Below, in pieces: positions 11,298 through 23,471 of a stretch of DNA of 64,000 nt. This DNA is from Saussurea involucrata. Its lineage: Eukaryota; Streptophyta; Magnoliopsida; Asterales; Asteraceae. Within the stretch, counting starts at the first letter, position 1; each line of letters begins with the position of its first letter. The notes below the pieces were generated by a model. That model did not search any database. It was not told the DNA's origin and saw nothing but the letters and a program-made list of their open reading frames with translations. The stretch covers positions 26,695,696-26,759,695 of the forward strand of contig CM066312.1 in NCBI GenBank assembly GCA_033807775.1, written 5' to 3'. The translations under genes were made by a program, and so were the position numbers.

Positions 11298-13348
11298 TCC
11301 CTAGTTACTAGTTGACATGACAGTTGATGTAACTGCATGGCTTGTGTTCAACGCTGGCTTGGTGTTAACGTTGACAGGACTTCCACCCTGTCTCGTGAAG
11401 CACCAACGAATGGCGACAACACTCGGGGTGTTCCGATTAGAGCACGAAGTCCAATGGTTTGTGTCACCAACGGTTGAGTGACTGGCGATTGTGTCCTAGG
11501 GAAGGAAGTATAGCCAAACGGCTCTAGACTCAATGTGGGTCTAAACGAAGTCGATGGCCAGGGCAGGGGGCTATCTATTTCAATACCAGCTAACACCGAG
11601 TGTGTTGCCGATAGACCTTGTGCTTGATCCCCGTGAGAAAATAAAACATTAACTTGTTGAGAAGTTAATGAGTGGCTTGGTGGGGTTATGCAATGCATAG
11701 TTGGGTCCACTACGTCTTTTTCAATGTCTAACGGCGACGAACGCACGTTGACAGTGGATGTGGCAACCCGGCTGGACGCGGTTTGGGAAGGATCTTTATT
11801 TAATTCTTTTGCAGATCCTGTCTCGCACTCACCAAGTTTTTTTCTTTCCATATCACACAAGCTCACATCATTTTCTGTTTCAACTAAAACGCCCTCAGCC
11901 AACCTTGTATCTCCTTACGAACCGGCGTTCTCAGAATTTAAAGAAACAGAGGCGACATCATCAACCTCAAATCCATCATCAGGATTTTCATCGTCATCAT
12001 CAGAATCTTCATCATCTTCAGCCTCATCATCTGCTTTGGTTTCTGAGCTTAAATCAGAAATAACAAATGCTGAGTCAGTTAAATCTATATCATCATTAGA
12101 GTCAGAAGTACCAATACTTTCTTCTTCTTCTGCCACGGACGCATAACCAGGAGCACCCCCATCTCCATCACCCCTCACATTAATATTTTCTCTCAACTCA
12201 ACCTGTTCAGGAACCCCAGTATCCTGAACCTGCTCACCTAGTGCTATACTCTCACTCCGCTCTCCTAATTGGTGTGCACCCTGGGTAGGTCCCTCCGGTA
12301 TTGGCCGGACCATAGGTGCATGTTCTCGTCTATACTCACTCACGATTAGTGACTCCTGGTTAGCGTAAGCAAGTACAATATCCGGAATAACCATTATATG
12401 ATGAAAGTTGATGTTAGAAGGAACTCTTATATAATGCATCCATTGTTCTAGTCCTTAGACTGCATTTGCTCTTCTTGGAATATTCACATTAGAGTTCATG
12501 ATGCTCTGGATGATAATTTGTAGAAAGCGTTGGAATGGCACGAACTTGCGAGCTTTTATTGGATGAGCTTTATCTGTGACAACTTCAATCAGATCATTCC
12601 AGATTAGAACTGCAAAGTCTGTCTTCCGGTTGAATGCGATGGCATGAAAAATCCTCAGAGTTGAGATACTACACCTGTCTAACCCAGTATGCTTTGATGT
12701 CATACAGCGGTTGATTATGCTAAATAAGGTGTACCATACGGGAGGTAGGTACTGCCTCTTGAAGTTAGAAGCTCTGGTCAAGTCTCCACCATCTACGTCT
12801 TTATATCCCAATGCCAAAATGTCACGGCATAGATCAACTTCAGAGATAATATCTTCAAAATTAGTAGAACGTGGTAGCTCCAGAACAGTTCTTAATCTCT
12901 TCAGAGTCAGCTTTGAATCGAAATGATCGATCTTCAGAGTCAGCTTTGAATCGAAATGATTAGACTCACTGACTGGATAGAAAGTCAGTGTCTTCCATCA
13001 CTGTTGTAGATAGATCAATGGCACTAATTATGTCTTCTCCAAGGCAGTTCTGAGTGGATGACCCTTGAGAATTTCCACTATAATCTGATGGTCCATCCAA
13101 ACGGCCATGTCAAAAGTAAAATTGTTGTGTGAAATCTTCAGAAAATATTTTGGAAGGCTCAACTCATCATCAGGGTTTCGTGCATTCACAGATGGATGAG
13201 AGGATCGGTGTGATGGCATAACAATATTTTCATCAGATGAGTTACAATCACCATGTTCCTATAAACGTGCCATTGAAACTGTTCTGGAATATGTTAGAGT
13301 TCTAGTGAAAAACAGACAATTGACCTTTTGAGAAAATTTCTCAAAAAT
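11298..13348 (-). mobile_element. Element J (left piece): ORF3 region of a Sirevirus, reverse orientation
   Basis: This piece carries the ORF3 of J on the minus strand. It joins 49741-51430 once element C (with its AAAAT duplication) is removed, giving the order RNase H, spacer, promoter, ORF3 on the minus strand. The 3' end of ORF3, the polypurine tract and the 3' LTR of J are missing at the left, where the sequence changes into LTR I. A deletion or an older rearrangement lies near 11300. Confidence 0.75.
11348..13273 (-). pseudogene. ORF3 (envelope-like) of element J, at least five stops
   Basis: All open pieces between 13273 and 11348 lie in the same minus frame, so the gene has suffered nonsense changes rather than many frameshifts (stops near 13260, 13028, 12980, 12455 and 11915). 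The ATG at 13273 begins MAR. The central part (12455-12900) contains YLPPVWYTLFSIINRCMT, alignable with LPPLWNTLFSILNRCLT in element F and with MNFIFAHLISCMTAK in element A. The C-terminal half is acidic and Ser/Pro-rich. A 33 bp in-frame direct duplication lies at about 12899-12960. Confidence 0.75.
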
Positions 13349-14985
13349 TGTAATAACCGGACTCTTTTTGGAATAATTAAAGAAGTGGTGTGATTAGTGG
13401 GAGGAATAAAGTAAAGATGGTGGCTAGGGTGTGAAAGATGAAACTTGGAGGACCTTGGTGTAAAAATGAGAAATAGGGTTAAAACCCCAGAACCATTTAC
13501 TCCACATTTTTTAAGGGCGGCTGAGAGTTTTGTGTGTGAAGAGCATTGCATTTGGAAAGGGAAGCTTGGGATTGGGAGCTTAAGGGTGTGAATCATCGTC
13601 ATCAAGGTACCTTCCTTCTCCTTAATCCCTTAAGTTTTTGTATGATGTTTCAAAGCTTATTGCGGACCATGTTGTTGAGGTTTTGATTGGGAGACTACTT
13701 GATTGGTATCTCTCAAGAAGAAGTGAAATGTGGTTTCTGTGTGTGTGTGATAACCTAATTTAATCAGTGTGGGAATTGATTAAAGTTGATTGGTTTAATC
13801 ACTTGTAGACTCAACTTCCATCTCTATTGGTTAATAATTGGATTAGAGGGTTTTTGGTTGTGTTGCGGTTGTGTGTATTCGGAAAGTCGCCTTAAGGGTT
13901 TTCCGAACCGGGAAGAATTCCGGAAGTTAATGGAATCCGATTAGTTGTCCGGGAGACGTACTCGGGAATCAGTTTACCAGAATTCGATTCCGGATGTTTC
14001 ATCCGAAACCTTTGGGAAATCCGGAGGTCTGTACCGGAAGTCAATACCGGAAAGGGCGAGAATCTGGGAAAGTCCGGATTATTTGTCCGAAAAAGGGGGC
14101 GGATCCGGAAGGCAGTGTCCAGAATCCGGACTGTCAGTATCCGGGACTTTGTGTTTTTGGAGTATTTTAGGGAGTGTCTCGTGGGTGTTGGCTCTGAGTG
14201 AATTGTGGAGTGGCTTATTCACTCTTGTGTGTTGGGTGATTGTGTAGGTGTATGGTTAGAGTGAAGTATTCTCAAGTGAGGAGGTTTTAGCATGGACGCC
14301 AGGTGAGTCTTTCTAAACCGAAGTTCTGACGATACTTGCTTTTATTGCTCGTACATTTTATATTGTATTGCATGTTTTCATGTGGTTTAAATTATGAAAG
14401 TTGAAGGTGTGTTATTTATACTGTGGTATGCATTGGTTCGGGACTAGGGGTGGTTTATTATTATACCATATGGGGGAGTGTGTCCCATACGAAATATATA
14501 ACATGTTACGTATAACTACGAAGGGCGGGTGTGTGCCCTAACACGTTCTCACAAGTGTGTTCGTGACCAAAGTGTGGATCATCAGCATGTGGGTGTTTAT
14601 TTAAAACTGATAAGGGCGTAACTGTTCATAATTTCTTATAAACTCTTTTATTGGACATGTGTGGTGTGATATTGATATCTTGAGGGATCTCATTAGACCT
14701 CGTGGTCTAACCCTCACTTTTCAAAATGTAAAACCCCTTTCAGGCAAGCAAGTAGTCAAGGGCTCGAGTAAGGCCATGGGCAAGATGTGAGCTGGAGCTT
14801 GCGTCTAGTGGAACTAGAAGATTTTCCTTTTTAATTATTTAGATACATCTCTCAACTGTAATTAGGGTTATTTTCCGCGAACCTTAGTTTTGTAATCTCA
14901 AATGTGATACTTATGTTGGGCCATTTTGGCGTTTATATTTAAAGTAGTGGTTCTTGGCGTGTTCTTTTGGTGTGGGGTTGTTACA
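13349..14985 (+). repeat. 5' LTR of gypsy element C (1637 bp)
   Basis: It begins TGTAATAACCGGACTC and ends GGTTGTTACA. The copy at 48158-49735 is the partner; it differs at many positions and lacks about 59 bp near the 13500-13570 region. A dense cluster of TCCGGA-type words occupies about 13905-14150 (for example ATTCCGGATG, AATCCGGAGG, AGTCCGGATT, GATCCGGAAG). Confidence 0.95.
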
Positions 14986-15221
14986 GTTGGTATCAGAGCA
15001 CTAGTTTAAGAGATTTAGGTGACCGGATGGGCCTAAACTTAAATTGAAGAGTTGGGGGACACAACTGAGATATAGGAAGGCTATAGGGAAGACCTTTATC
15101 ATTGAGAATTCAGGACGAGTGTAGTGAGAACTCTCATGTAAGGTAAATTCAAATCGCATATGGCCAATATCATTATGAAATTACAGGTGCATGGGTATGT
15201 TCGATTAGTGTTGTTCGGATG
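14986..15221 (+). other. Primer-binding site and leader of element C
   Basis: TGGTATCAGAGC at 14988-14999, two bases after the LTR, is the tRNA-iMet primer site. The leader is interrupted at 15221 by element D; GGATG at 15217-15221 is repeated at 43988-43992. Confidence 0.9.
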
Positions 15222-15597
15222 TGTAAATCCCAGTTTGATCAGGTAACAATAAATCAGTAAGAAATAACACGAACAATTGATGATTTCAACTTGTCATCCC
15301 TCTCGTATTCATGATTCAAGATAGTTACAAAGGTTTGAATGAAAAACACAACTATCTCTCTCTAATGAATCTCTCTCTAACGAATCTCTAGGAATGGCAA
15401 ATCAATTGCTAACCTAATTCTAAGGTTAAGGAAAACCTTATATACCAAGGCTTTACACAAACAAGGCTTAAGCCCATTAAGCCAATCTAAGCCCATTTAA
15501 TGTAATTAAGGCTTTTACAAATATTAATTAATCTAATTAAGCTCTATATAATTATTTATATATCTTTCTAATATGTAGGACATTTATGGTCCTAACA
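15222..15597 (-). repeat. 3' LTR of element D (376 bp)
   Basis: It runs from TGTAAATCCC to CCTAACA and is read on the minus strand. A TATATAAGG-type box (minus strand) lies near 15439-15446. It ends against the reverse-complement polypurine tract at 15598. Confidence 0.93.
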
Positions 15598-17436
15598 ATC
15601 TCCCCCTAAAGATATATAAATAAAAATCGGTCTTGAAACCTTCAAGTCTTGATCTTCTCTTCCTTTAGAATCTTTGAAATGCAATGATGTTGCTTGTCTT
15701 CATGTCTTTCGACGCTCCCCCTTGAATAAAGCTCTTGATCTTCATATCTTCAACTTGAAGAACTTGTAGAACCAGTATGCTCGATGGAGGAAAATTTTTG
15801 AAGCGAACACCACTTGATAAGGAATGAGAAGAATTGATTACATGTAAGCACTTTGATCACTTGTATGCACTTTGAAACTCTTTGGATCTCGGAACAGATC
15901 AAATAACAGAACGGTTACTCCCCCTTTGCTTTTGCATGGGGACTTCTTTACTCCCCCTCGGCTTTACTCTCCCTCGGCTTTTGCTAACTCCCCCTCAACT
16001 TGATATTCAGTGTCTTTGAATATGTACCCTTTCTCCCCCTCATGATGAGTATGAGCATCCGAAGCATCATGCACGTTCAAAGACAAAAGTGACGAGTAGC
16101 AAAAATCCAGATAAGAACATTTAGTAACCAGAATGGGGTAATCAACTAACACAGAAACACAAAAGTAGCTATTATCACAACAATTTAAAAAATTGTATGG
16201 CCTATGTTCAGAGTTGGCAACGGGGTATCTCTGATAGGAGTTCCAGTTATCACTGAAGAAAATTTGAAAAATTAACCTCTCAAACTGTTCCGGCCATATC
16301 ACAAAGATATGCAATGTGAATCACAAAGACTCGTGCATGTGTGAAAGAATTAAGATTATATCTGTTAGGCTCAAATATTGACATAACTTGGGACGCAAGT
16401 TAAAAATCAATTGACACATTGATTAGAATATGAAGTTCGGAGACCGGAGCTGATGTCTTCCTTTTTTCTTAATATCTAAGACCTCCGAGTGAGGAATAGA
16501 TAGAGTATGTACTAAATCTTCGTGAATATATGAAACAAGCATCTTTTGTTTGATACTTGAGTGGATGGGTGGGGTGACACGAGTTATCGACACTGGGTCC
16601 ATGGCTGTTTCAATATTCATCTCCAACGAATGAGAATGAATAGATTGTGTGGTAACCCGGATAACTGACTCGGTTTGGTAAAGACCAATAATTCTTTTAG
16701 GTCCTGTCACGGCCTCACCATATTCTTTTCTCTCCAAACTCATCTATCAAGCTAGACCCCTCACTGTTGTCTATAAAGGATGTGTTTCTTGGGTAGGTCC
16801 TTCCGGTTCTGGCTTGACCATAGAAACAGTATAATTCCTAACACTCCTTTCATGCATCGAGTAAATCAGTGTAGTAAACAATGAAGTACGAGTTCTAAAC
16901 TGAATTGTGTAGAAGTCAAAGCATTTTAAGTCCGAGTTCTGATCTGAGGTAATCAGAAGTCATAAAAATCATTTGAAATATAGAATTTCAAGAAACAGGA
17001 ACAAGCGCAAAACAGAAGGACTCAGTAAGCACAGTGTTTGCAAAAATGATACAATTATCAGAATGTTTAATTGTGAAGAACAAGTCACAATTATTATATC
17101 AGATAAGAATGGAATCATTTTGCAAGAAATAGCGAACATGGAAAACAACTAGGAATTCAAACGAGTGTATTTCCATCGAAAAATCAACGAAAGTGTGAGA
17201 CATGGAAATAACTAAGTCAAGAAAAAGTGACACCTGGCAATCATGGAATTTAAAATTGCAGAATGACAAACACATGTAAGTTATCCAGAATGAATTTCCA
17301 CGGTCTTTGAATTCAGTTGAAGTTCACTTACCTTTTATACGATAGTACTCCCCCTCGAAATTGGCATAACCTTTGAATCGTCATGTGATGTGAATAATAG
17401 GAATTAAAAACGCACATGACATTCCTACAAAACAGA
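15598..17436 (-). other. Non-coding 3' region of element D with repeated polypurine tracts
   Basis: The true polypurine tract is ATCTCCCCCTAAAG at 15598-15611 (AGGGGGAGAT on the minus strand). CTCCCCCT-like copies recur near 15714, 15918, 15950, 15988, 16032 and 17347. Repeated internal polypurine tracts between the last ORF and the LTR are a Sirevirus trait. The stretch near 16860-16970 resembles 35845-35960 in element E, supporting common ancestry. No coding sequence is convincing. Confidence 0.75.
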
Positions 17437-18887
17437 TTAGAGGGATTTTGGTATCCATCTTTTGATGGATCCTTGTTGGTTAGATTCCCTATGAGGACCT
17501 GGGATACTATAAGTACCATACCAATACTTTGCATGGTCTTTCTTCATAAAGTCACTTGTTCCACAAAAAAAGCAACACAACTTCTATGTAGTTAAGCTGA
17601 ACAGTTTGTAAACAGAGTAAACTCGATCAGTTTTCACAAAAGGTTTAACGTGGAAAGCTGTGTTGTTCTTGTCACTTTTACCAGATACGAATGACTTTGG
17701 AGCAGGAGTGGTACCTTTAACTCTCCAAACCATGTTTACTTTCTTGAATGATGGATTATCTTTCTCATCAACACGAGAATTATAGAAAAGATTGGAATGT
17801 CGAATCTGATCTTTTGAAAAATCATTTGATTTGACAAAATTCTTTGAAGAACGAATTGAAGAAAATGAACTTGAAGCATAAGAAGGTTGAACACCTTTGA
17901 AATTGCTTTCTTCAAGTTTCTTGACTTTAACGGATAAAGCATTTCGTTCATTGAGAATAAAATCAAATTTCTTTTGAAAATTAGATTTAACCATTTGTTC
18001 CTTCAAAATCTCGGTTGCTAATCCAGATAATCTCTGTGTAAGTTTAGAAATCTCGGACTGAAAAATCTTTCTCTCTTTTGAAAAATCATCTTTTAAACAT
18101 TTTGCTCTAAAACCTTCAACTTTCTGCTTTTCAGACTCTTTGATTAGAACGTCTAATTCTTTCTCCAACTCAGTTATTTTTAAAGAAAATTCTCCATTCT
18201 TTTTAGAAAAAGATTTGCGTTCAGTTTCAAACTTTTCTCTTTCAAAAAACAAAGTTTTTTCAAATCGGAGATTTGTGTTGAAAGTTTTAGACATCTAAGC
18301 TCAAGACTTTTCTTCTCTTCAAGAGATTTGGTTGAAAACCCAGATTGCTTTTGTAAAAGCAATTGTTTTTCTTTTTCAAAACTTTCTTTCTCCTTTTCAA
18401 AAACCTTTTCAAAAGTAGATAGTTTACTTTTAAGCTAAAGGTTTTCACAGTTCAGGAGTTTACCTTTCTCTTCTTCTTCCGCAAGCTTCTCAGAACTATT
18501 CCAGATTTGAGATTTTAGTTCGTTCAGTTCTTTGACGTACTTGTTGATCAAATCATCTGCTTGTTTGACATTCTTTTCATATCGTCTTTCTTGCTCTTTC
18601 TCAGTCTTCCTGATATCATCTCGTGATGATAGAACAGATAGCTTCTTTTTCAGCTCAGTATTTTCAGTTTCTAATAAACTCTCCTTCAAGTCAGACACTT
18701 CTTTGTCTTTTGTCACTTGGTTTAGAAGCTCAGTGAATTTCTTTGACAATTCAGCATGGTTATTACATAACCTAATGTTGGCTTTAGCCTCTTGAAACTT
18801 CTTGTGTAAATCGTGAATTTTGTCTCGTGTATAACAAGATAGATACAAAAGAAAATCACGCCTGTCATCTGAATTAAAATAATCCAT
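17437..18887 (-). pseudogene. Coiled-coil Gag-tail ORF of element D, broken
   Basis: It starts at ATG 18887 (MDYFNSDDRRD), immediately followed by long heptad-like Lys/Glu/Leu stretches. A stop at 18435, a frame change between about 18360 and 18294 and a stop at 17584 interrupt it. In the original frame it runs past 17584 to CCFFCGTSDF and ends RWIPKSL at 17437, exactly where Gag ends in the autonomous elements. It lacks the capsid and zinc knuckles of a full Gag. The counterpart in E (36089-37867) is intact. Its presumed role is as a structural or RNA-associated Gag derivative, by inference only. Confidence 0.75.
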
Positions 18888-19299
18888 TGTTACCTGAAAA
18901 ATTTGATCGTTGATCGGTGTTATTTTGAAGAATCAAAATTTGCAGAAGAAAATAAAAAATTAAATCAGAAAAACAAATTTATAAAATAAATTCATTTCCA
19001 AAATTTAAAAATTGATTATTGACGGTACGAACGAAATCAAACTTCGATGGTGAAACCTGCGAGAAAACAAACCAAGTTAGATCGAAAATAAGCTCAAAAA
19101 CGTCGCAAAAAATATTGTAAATCAATCGTTAAGAAAAATTGCAACTTTCGTTAAAACTATTAATCACGAGACATGCGGTAACTCGGGTACCGACGAGAAC
19201 TTACCAACCCAACTTACCGGGTGATTGAGTACACTTACCGGAAAAAAATAAAATTAAGTGAACTTACCGGATGATGCAGATTCTCGCAAGTAATGATAA
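18888..19299 (-). other. Leader of element D, ORF-proximal half
   Basis: There is no ORF. Several ACTTACCGG words occur between about 19195 and 19270. It continues at 42914 after element F is removed; GATAA at 19295-19299 is the left target duplication of F. Confidence 0.8.
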
Positions 19300-20145
19300 T
19301 GTTAGCTTCAATCTTCCTAATCATAGAAATACTTAGAAGTAGTGAAAAATAGGCTAAGTATAGAAAAGCCTCTCACAGAGGCTCTGCCACTTCTTCCAGA
19401 AGATCAAGTCCAGAAAGCCATAGAAGCTACAGAGGTAATCACAGAACCTCTGTAGTGCGCAAGAAGAAGATCAACTCGGAAACAAGTGGACTGCTCCACA
19501 GAAGGTCAGACCATAGAACCTCTGTAATGCCTTACAGAGCCTCTGTGGTCTGCTATGAAGACTTGGAAGATATTACTGGATACGTTCATCAACTTGCATG
19601 GAAAAGTACTGTCAAAATACGTGTCAAGCTCTGAGTGGACTCAATAGGGCATGGTACAAAATAGACGTCTGCGCCATTTAATGCATTTACCAATAGTACA
19701 TCTGCTCCATTAAATGCGCATGGCTCAAACAACTGCTCACACCATCCAGTCCACTGTTCACACCATCCAGTTTACTATTCATGCCGTAAAAGGAACAGTG
19801 ACCAACTTCATAGTCTTCTAAGAGTAGTATAAAAGGAAGTCTCATGTTGAGATCTTCCTAACGACGAATAGACAAGGAATCACTAATACTCTCAAACTTT
19901 ATTGTCAAATATCTGAGTGTTATATTCTCACACACCAACAGTTCTTAATCTGTTCTTCGTGTTGTTATTATATATTGAATAACAGTAACTGTTCAAGAAA
20001 TCCTTTTCATTCTTTACTGTTTTCTTTATATATGTGCGTTCTAATATCTATCAAACATATATGTTAGTTTAATACGCTTCCGCATCAAACTCTAAACTCA
20101 ACTAATAGACTGTTAATCTTGATTAAGCGTATCTGGGTTCCAACA
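19300..20145 (+). repeat. 5' LTR of element F (846 bp)
   Basis: It begins TGTTAGCTTC and ends TTCCAACA. A TATA box (AGTATAAAAGG) lies near 19836-19844. The word CAGAGG/CCTCTG occurs five times, several as inverted pairs such as GCCTCTCACAGAGGC at 19368-19382. Confidence 0.95.
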
Positions 20146-20147
20146 AT

Positions 20148-20160
20148 TGGTATCAGAGCC
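20148..20160 (+). other. Primer-binding site of element F
   Basis: TGGTATCAGAGCC, two bases after the 5' LTR, is complementary to the 3' end of plant initiator tRNA-Met. Confidence 0.9.
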
Positions 20161-20314
20161 TTCCTTGATTTTCAATATCAAGTGATCCACTTATCAAGAC
20201 TCTTGATAGATATTACTGAGATTTAAAATTGTGTCTGGAAACTGCTTAAACCCAGAAAATCTTCAAGCTCATCGAAGTAACTCTTTAGTCATACTTTCTT
20301 TCTAAAATCTTCAA

Positions 20315-23300
20315 ATGACAAATACAAATAATTTCTTTACTACTGGTTCTCTCACTAAACCTCCTACTCTCCTTCGAGATGAGTATCCTCAGTGGAAAAT
20401 AAGAATGGTCCATTTTTTCGAGGGTACTGAAAAAAATCAAGTACAATATCTGTACAATCCTCCTCCTATTCCCATGACAGTAGTACCTCGTATACCTGCT
20501 ACTGCTGAATCTGCCGAAATCCAATCAAAAACCAAAGCCAAAAGGGGAGTGGTCAACCGAAGATAAAGCAGAAGATGAAGTTGCTCAGAAAACCAAGAGG
20601 ACATTAATTATGGCAATACCCAACGAACTCTTTCAATCCTTGGATTCATGTGAAACAGCGCATGATCTGTGGAAAGAACTGGAAAGACAGTTGGAAGGAG
20701 GTGCTAAAACACAAAAAAAACCGAAGAGCACAGTACATCAATGAATATCATGCATTCAAAGCCTCTGCAACAGAATCTCTGCAAACAACATACGACAGAT
20801 TCAACTCTCTAATCAACCAGTGCAGAAAATCAAGCATTGACAGAACTTCTGAAGAAAACAATGTCATGTTTTTTAAAGAGTCTAAATGAAGAATGGCTCC
20901 AGCTGTCTATGTCCCTACAGACAAATCAGGATCTAGACACCTGGACTCTCTCTGATCTTTACGGAACATTAGCCGCACAAGAACCTCAGATAGCACAGGC
21001 TAAAACACTAACCATTGCACCATATGCATTGGTTAGTAAAACTAAAGAGGATGCACAGAGACCAAGAAATGATAAAGCCACAGAGGAGAAGAAGAAGGAG
21101 AAGAAGAAGATGGTGATAATTGACAGTGAAGAAGAAGAAGAGCAAGCAGAAAAGGAAATAACTCTTGCGTCACTAGCTAAATCTTTAGCTCTATTGACAA
21201 AAGAGTTCAGAGGAAACAGAAGAGGTTCCGGAAATGAAAGATATGATAGAGAAAACCAGGATGACAAAAGAGACAACAGAAGAGATGACAGAAGAGGAGA
21301 AGAATCAAGTGGCCGACAGAGGTCAAGCGATAGAAATTACAGAGGGAATGACCGACAGAGGTCAAATGACTCGGTAAGCCACACGCAGCAAGAATGCTAC
21401 AAGTGCGGCAAACCTGGTCACTATGCAAATGAATGTAGATCAGAGAAAGGCGGAGACCTACAGAAGTCCAATGATCGAACAGGAAACACTCCTCAAGGGT
21501 GTTTTAACTGCGGAAAACCAGGCCATTTTGCGAATGAATGCAGAAGCAGATCAAATCGCCCACAGAGGGACTCTGCTTTCTACAAAAAGAAAGCCGAATA
21601 TTATGCTCAAAAATCCTTAATGGCAAAAGGACATTCTGAGGAGAACACCGAAGACTTCCAGTCAGACTCTACTTCTGACGATGAACATACCGCTAATGCC
21701 CTCTTCTGTGGCATGGCAGAAGTCGACTCCTGCACTGACTCTGAGGTATCCACTTCAAATTCCAACTCTTGTATTACCTCTGTAGATGATAATGCACTTA
21801 GAGTTAACATTGAATTAATTGAACTGAAAGAGATAAATCAAAGTATTCAGAAAAGACTCACTTTCAATGAGAGAGAAGTACGGCTTCTCACTCAAGAAAA
21901 AGCAAAGATTTTTGAGGACAAAGAGAGAATAGAAAAGAATTGGAACAAAACTCTAGATCCTTTAAAAAAAACAAATTTCTGAATTAACCAATACTTTAAA
22001 AGATAAAACAAAAGAACTTTCAGTTTCAAGGAGCGAAACTACTGACATAAGAGCTCTTAAAGAATACTTTCAAAGAGAAAGAGAGGTATTATGGCAAGAT
22101 TTACTCAGAAGAGAAGTTTTGCTTAAAAACTATAAAGATGCACAGAAAGTTTATGAAAAAATAAACTCACAAATAGGGAGACGAGGTATAGGGTATGATG
22201 ATATCACCCTAGGTGTTGAAGGCAAAAGAAACAAACCTCTGTCCTCGTTATTTCTGATTGGAAAAACAAACAAACCAGATTTTCCAAATCTAATCTCTGT
22301 AAGCAAACGGGCGAAAATCTCTGTGGATCCTTACTTGAAGAAACATAAGAAGATGATTAACGTGTGGTTTGAAAACACAGACTCATCATCTTCAACCTCT
22401 GTCAATAGAGGTATCAAACCAAAGAAATATCTGAAAACACAAGATCAGATTGGTATCTTCAAGTTTGGTAAACCAGAGACCCAAACACAGGTTGCTTTTG
22501 TCTGTTTGATAAACGTTGAAAAGAAATTATCAGCAGAAGCTCCTGAGTTTAAACCCATTTTTTCAGAAAAAAACTTTAAAAATTTAATTGAAAAAGAAAT
22601 TTTGGAAATATGGAAATCAAGCGTTTTAGAAAATTTCTGTACATCTTCTATAGATAAAACTCTCACTGAAGAAATCTTATTAGAAACCTCTGCAATCTAT
22701 GAAAACTATTCTACAGAGGAAGAAAGCTCGTACGATACATGCTCAGAAAATCCAGCCTCTATTGAAAGAATTGACTCAACCTCTGCATACGAGGACGATT
22801 CATCCTCTGACAACTCAGAGACTGATTTCAAATCAGGGATAATTCACTGTGACACAGAGGATGTCAAATTCTCCTCTGAAGTTCCTCACGGAACTATTTC
22901 TCCAAAAGAGAAACTCACAGAGATTCCAATCTGCCAAGATTTTCTAAAATTGAATCTACATATCAAAACCTCTGCTGAGCTTAAAATGTTACAGAAGACC
23001 TCTATTGATCCTATAAGTTCTAGATTTTCAAAACCCAAGGTTAATAAATCTTTTTCTTCTGTGACAGTGATGAAAGAAGTTCACCACAGAAGCAACCCAC
23101 AGAAGGCAGGTCCTAAACAGAGCTTTTGCAAACAACATTCGAGTATTCATAGATCTTCTAGTAATAGGAAATCAAATGTAAAGAAAGAATGTAATGCCTC
23201 TGTGGCTGAGTTTAAAAAGTTCAATGAAAAGTTCAAGCAAATTACATCTCATATTCAATACTGTCATTGCTTTGATCTTATGTCTAAACTTAATAATCAT

Positions 23301-23471
23301 TTTTCAAGTCAAGTCTGTTTACTCTCTACGACAATTCAAAAGTCAAATCCCACAAAGAAACAATCTGACTCTTCTGCAGAGAACAAAATGTATTTCAAGA
23401 ATGCCAAGGCAAACTTGAAAAACTCTAACAATATTGGACCCATATGGATATGGGTACCTAAATCTCTGTGA
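20315..23471 (+). pseudogene. gag of element F (first, complete-length copy), frameshifted
   Basis: It starts at ATG 20315 (MTNTNNFFTTGSLTKPP). The capsid-like N-terminal part (UBN2-type, with a DLWKELERQLEGG segment) is split over three frames at about 20560, 20740 and 20850. From 20837 a long frame holds a charged linker and two CCHC zinc knuckles, CYKCGKPGHYANEC and CFNCGKPGHFANEC. A coiled-coil tail follows (21800-22150, with a frame change near 21982). The last part (22119-23471) is Ser/Thr/Glu-rich and ends GPIWIWVPKSL. Gag packages the RNA in cytoplasmic particles. The last ten bases overlap the pol frame, which is -1. Confidence 0.8.

Noticed and set aside
11915..12439. Acidic minus-strand frame as a separate host protein
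   Set aside because: It is in the same frame as the rest of J ORF3 and shares the acidic Ser-rich composition of that protein in A and B.
14988..14999. tRNA-Met genes at the TGGTATCAGAGC sites
   Set aside because: Only the 12-base primer complement is present; no cloverleaf follows at any of the sites.
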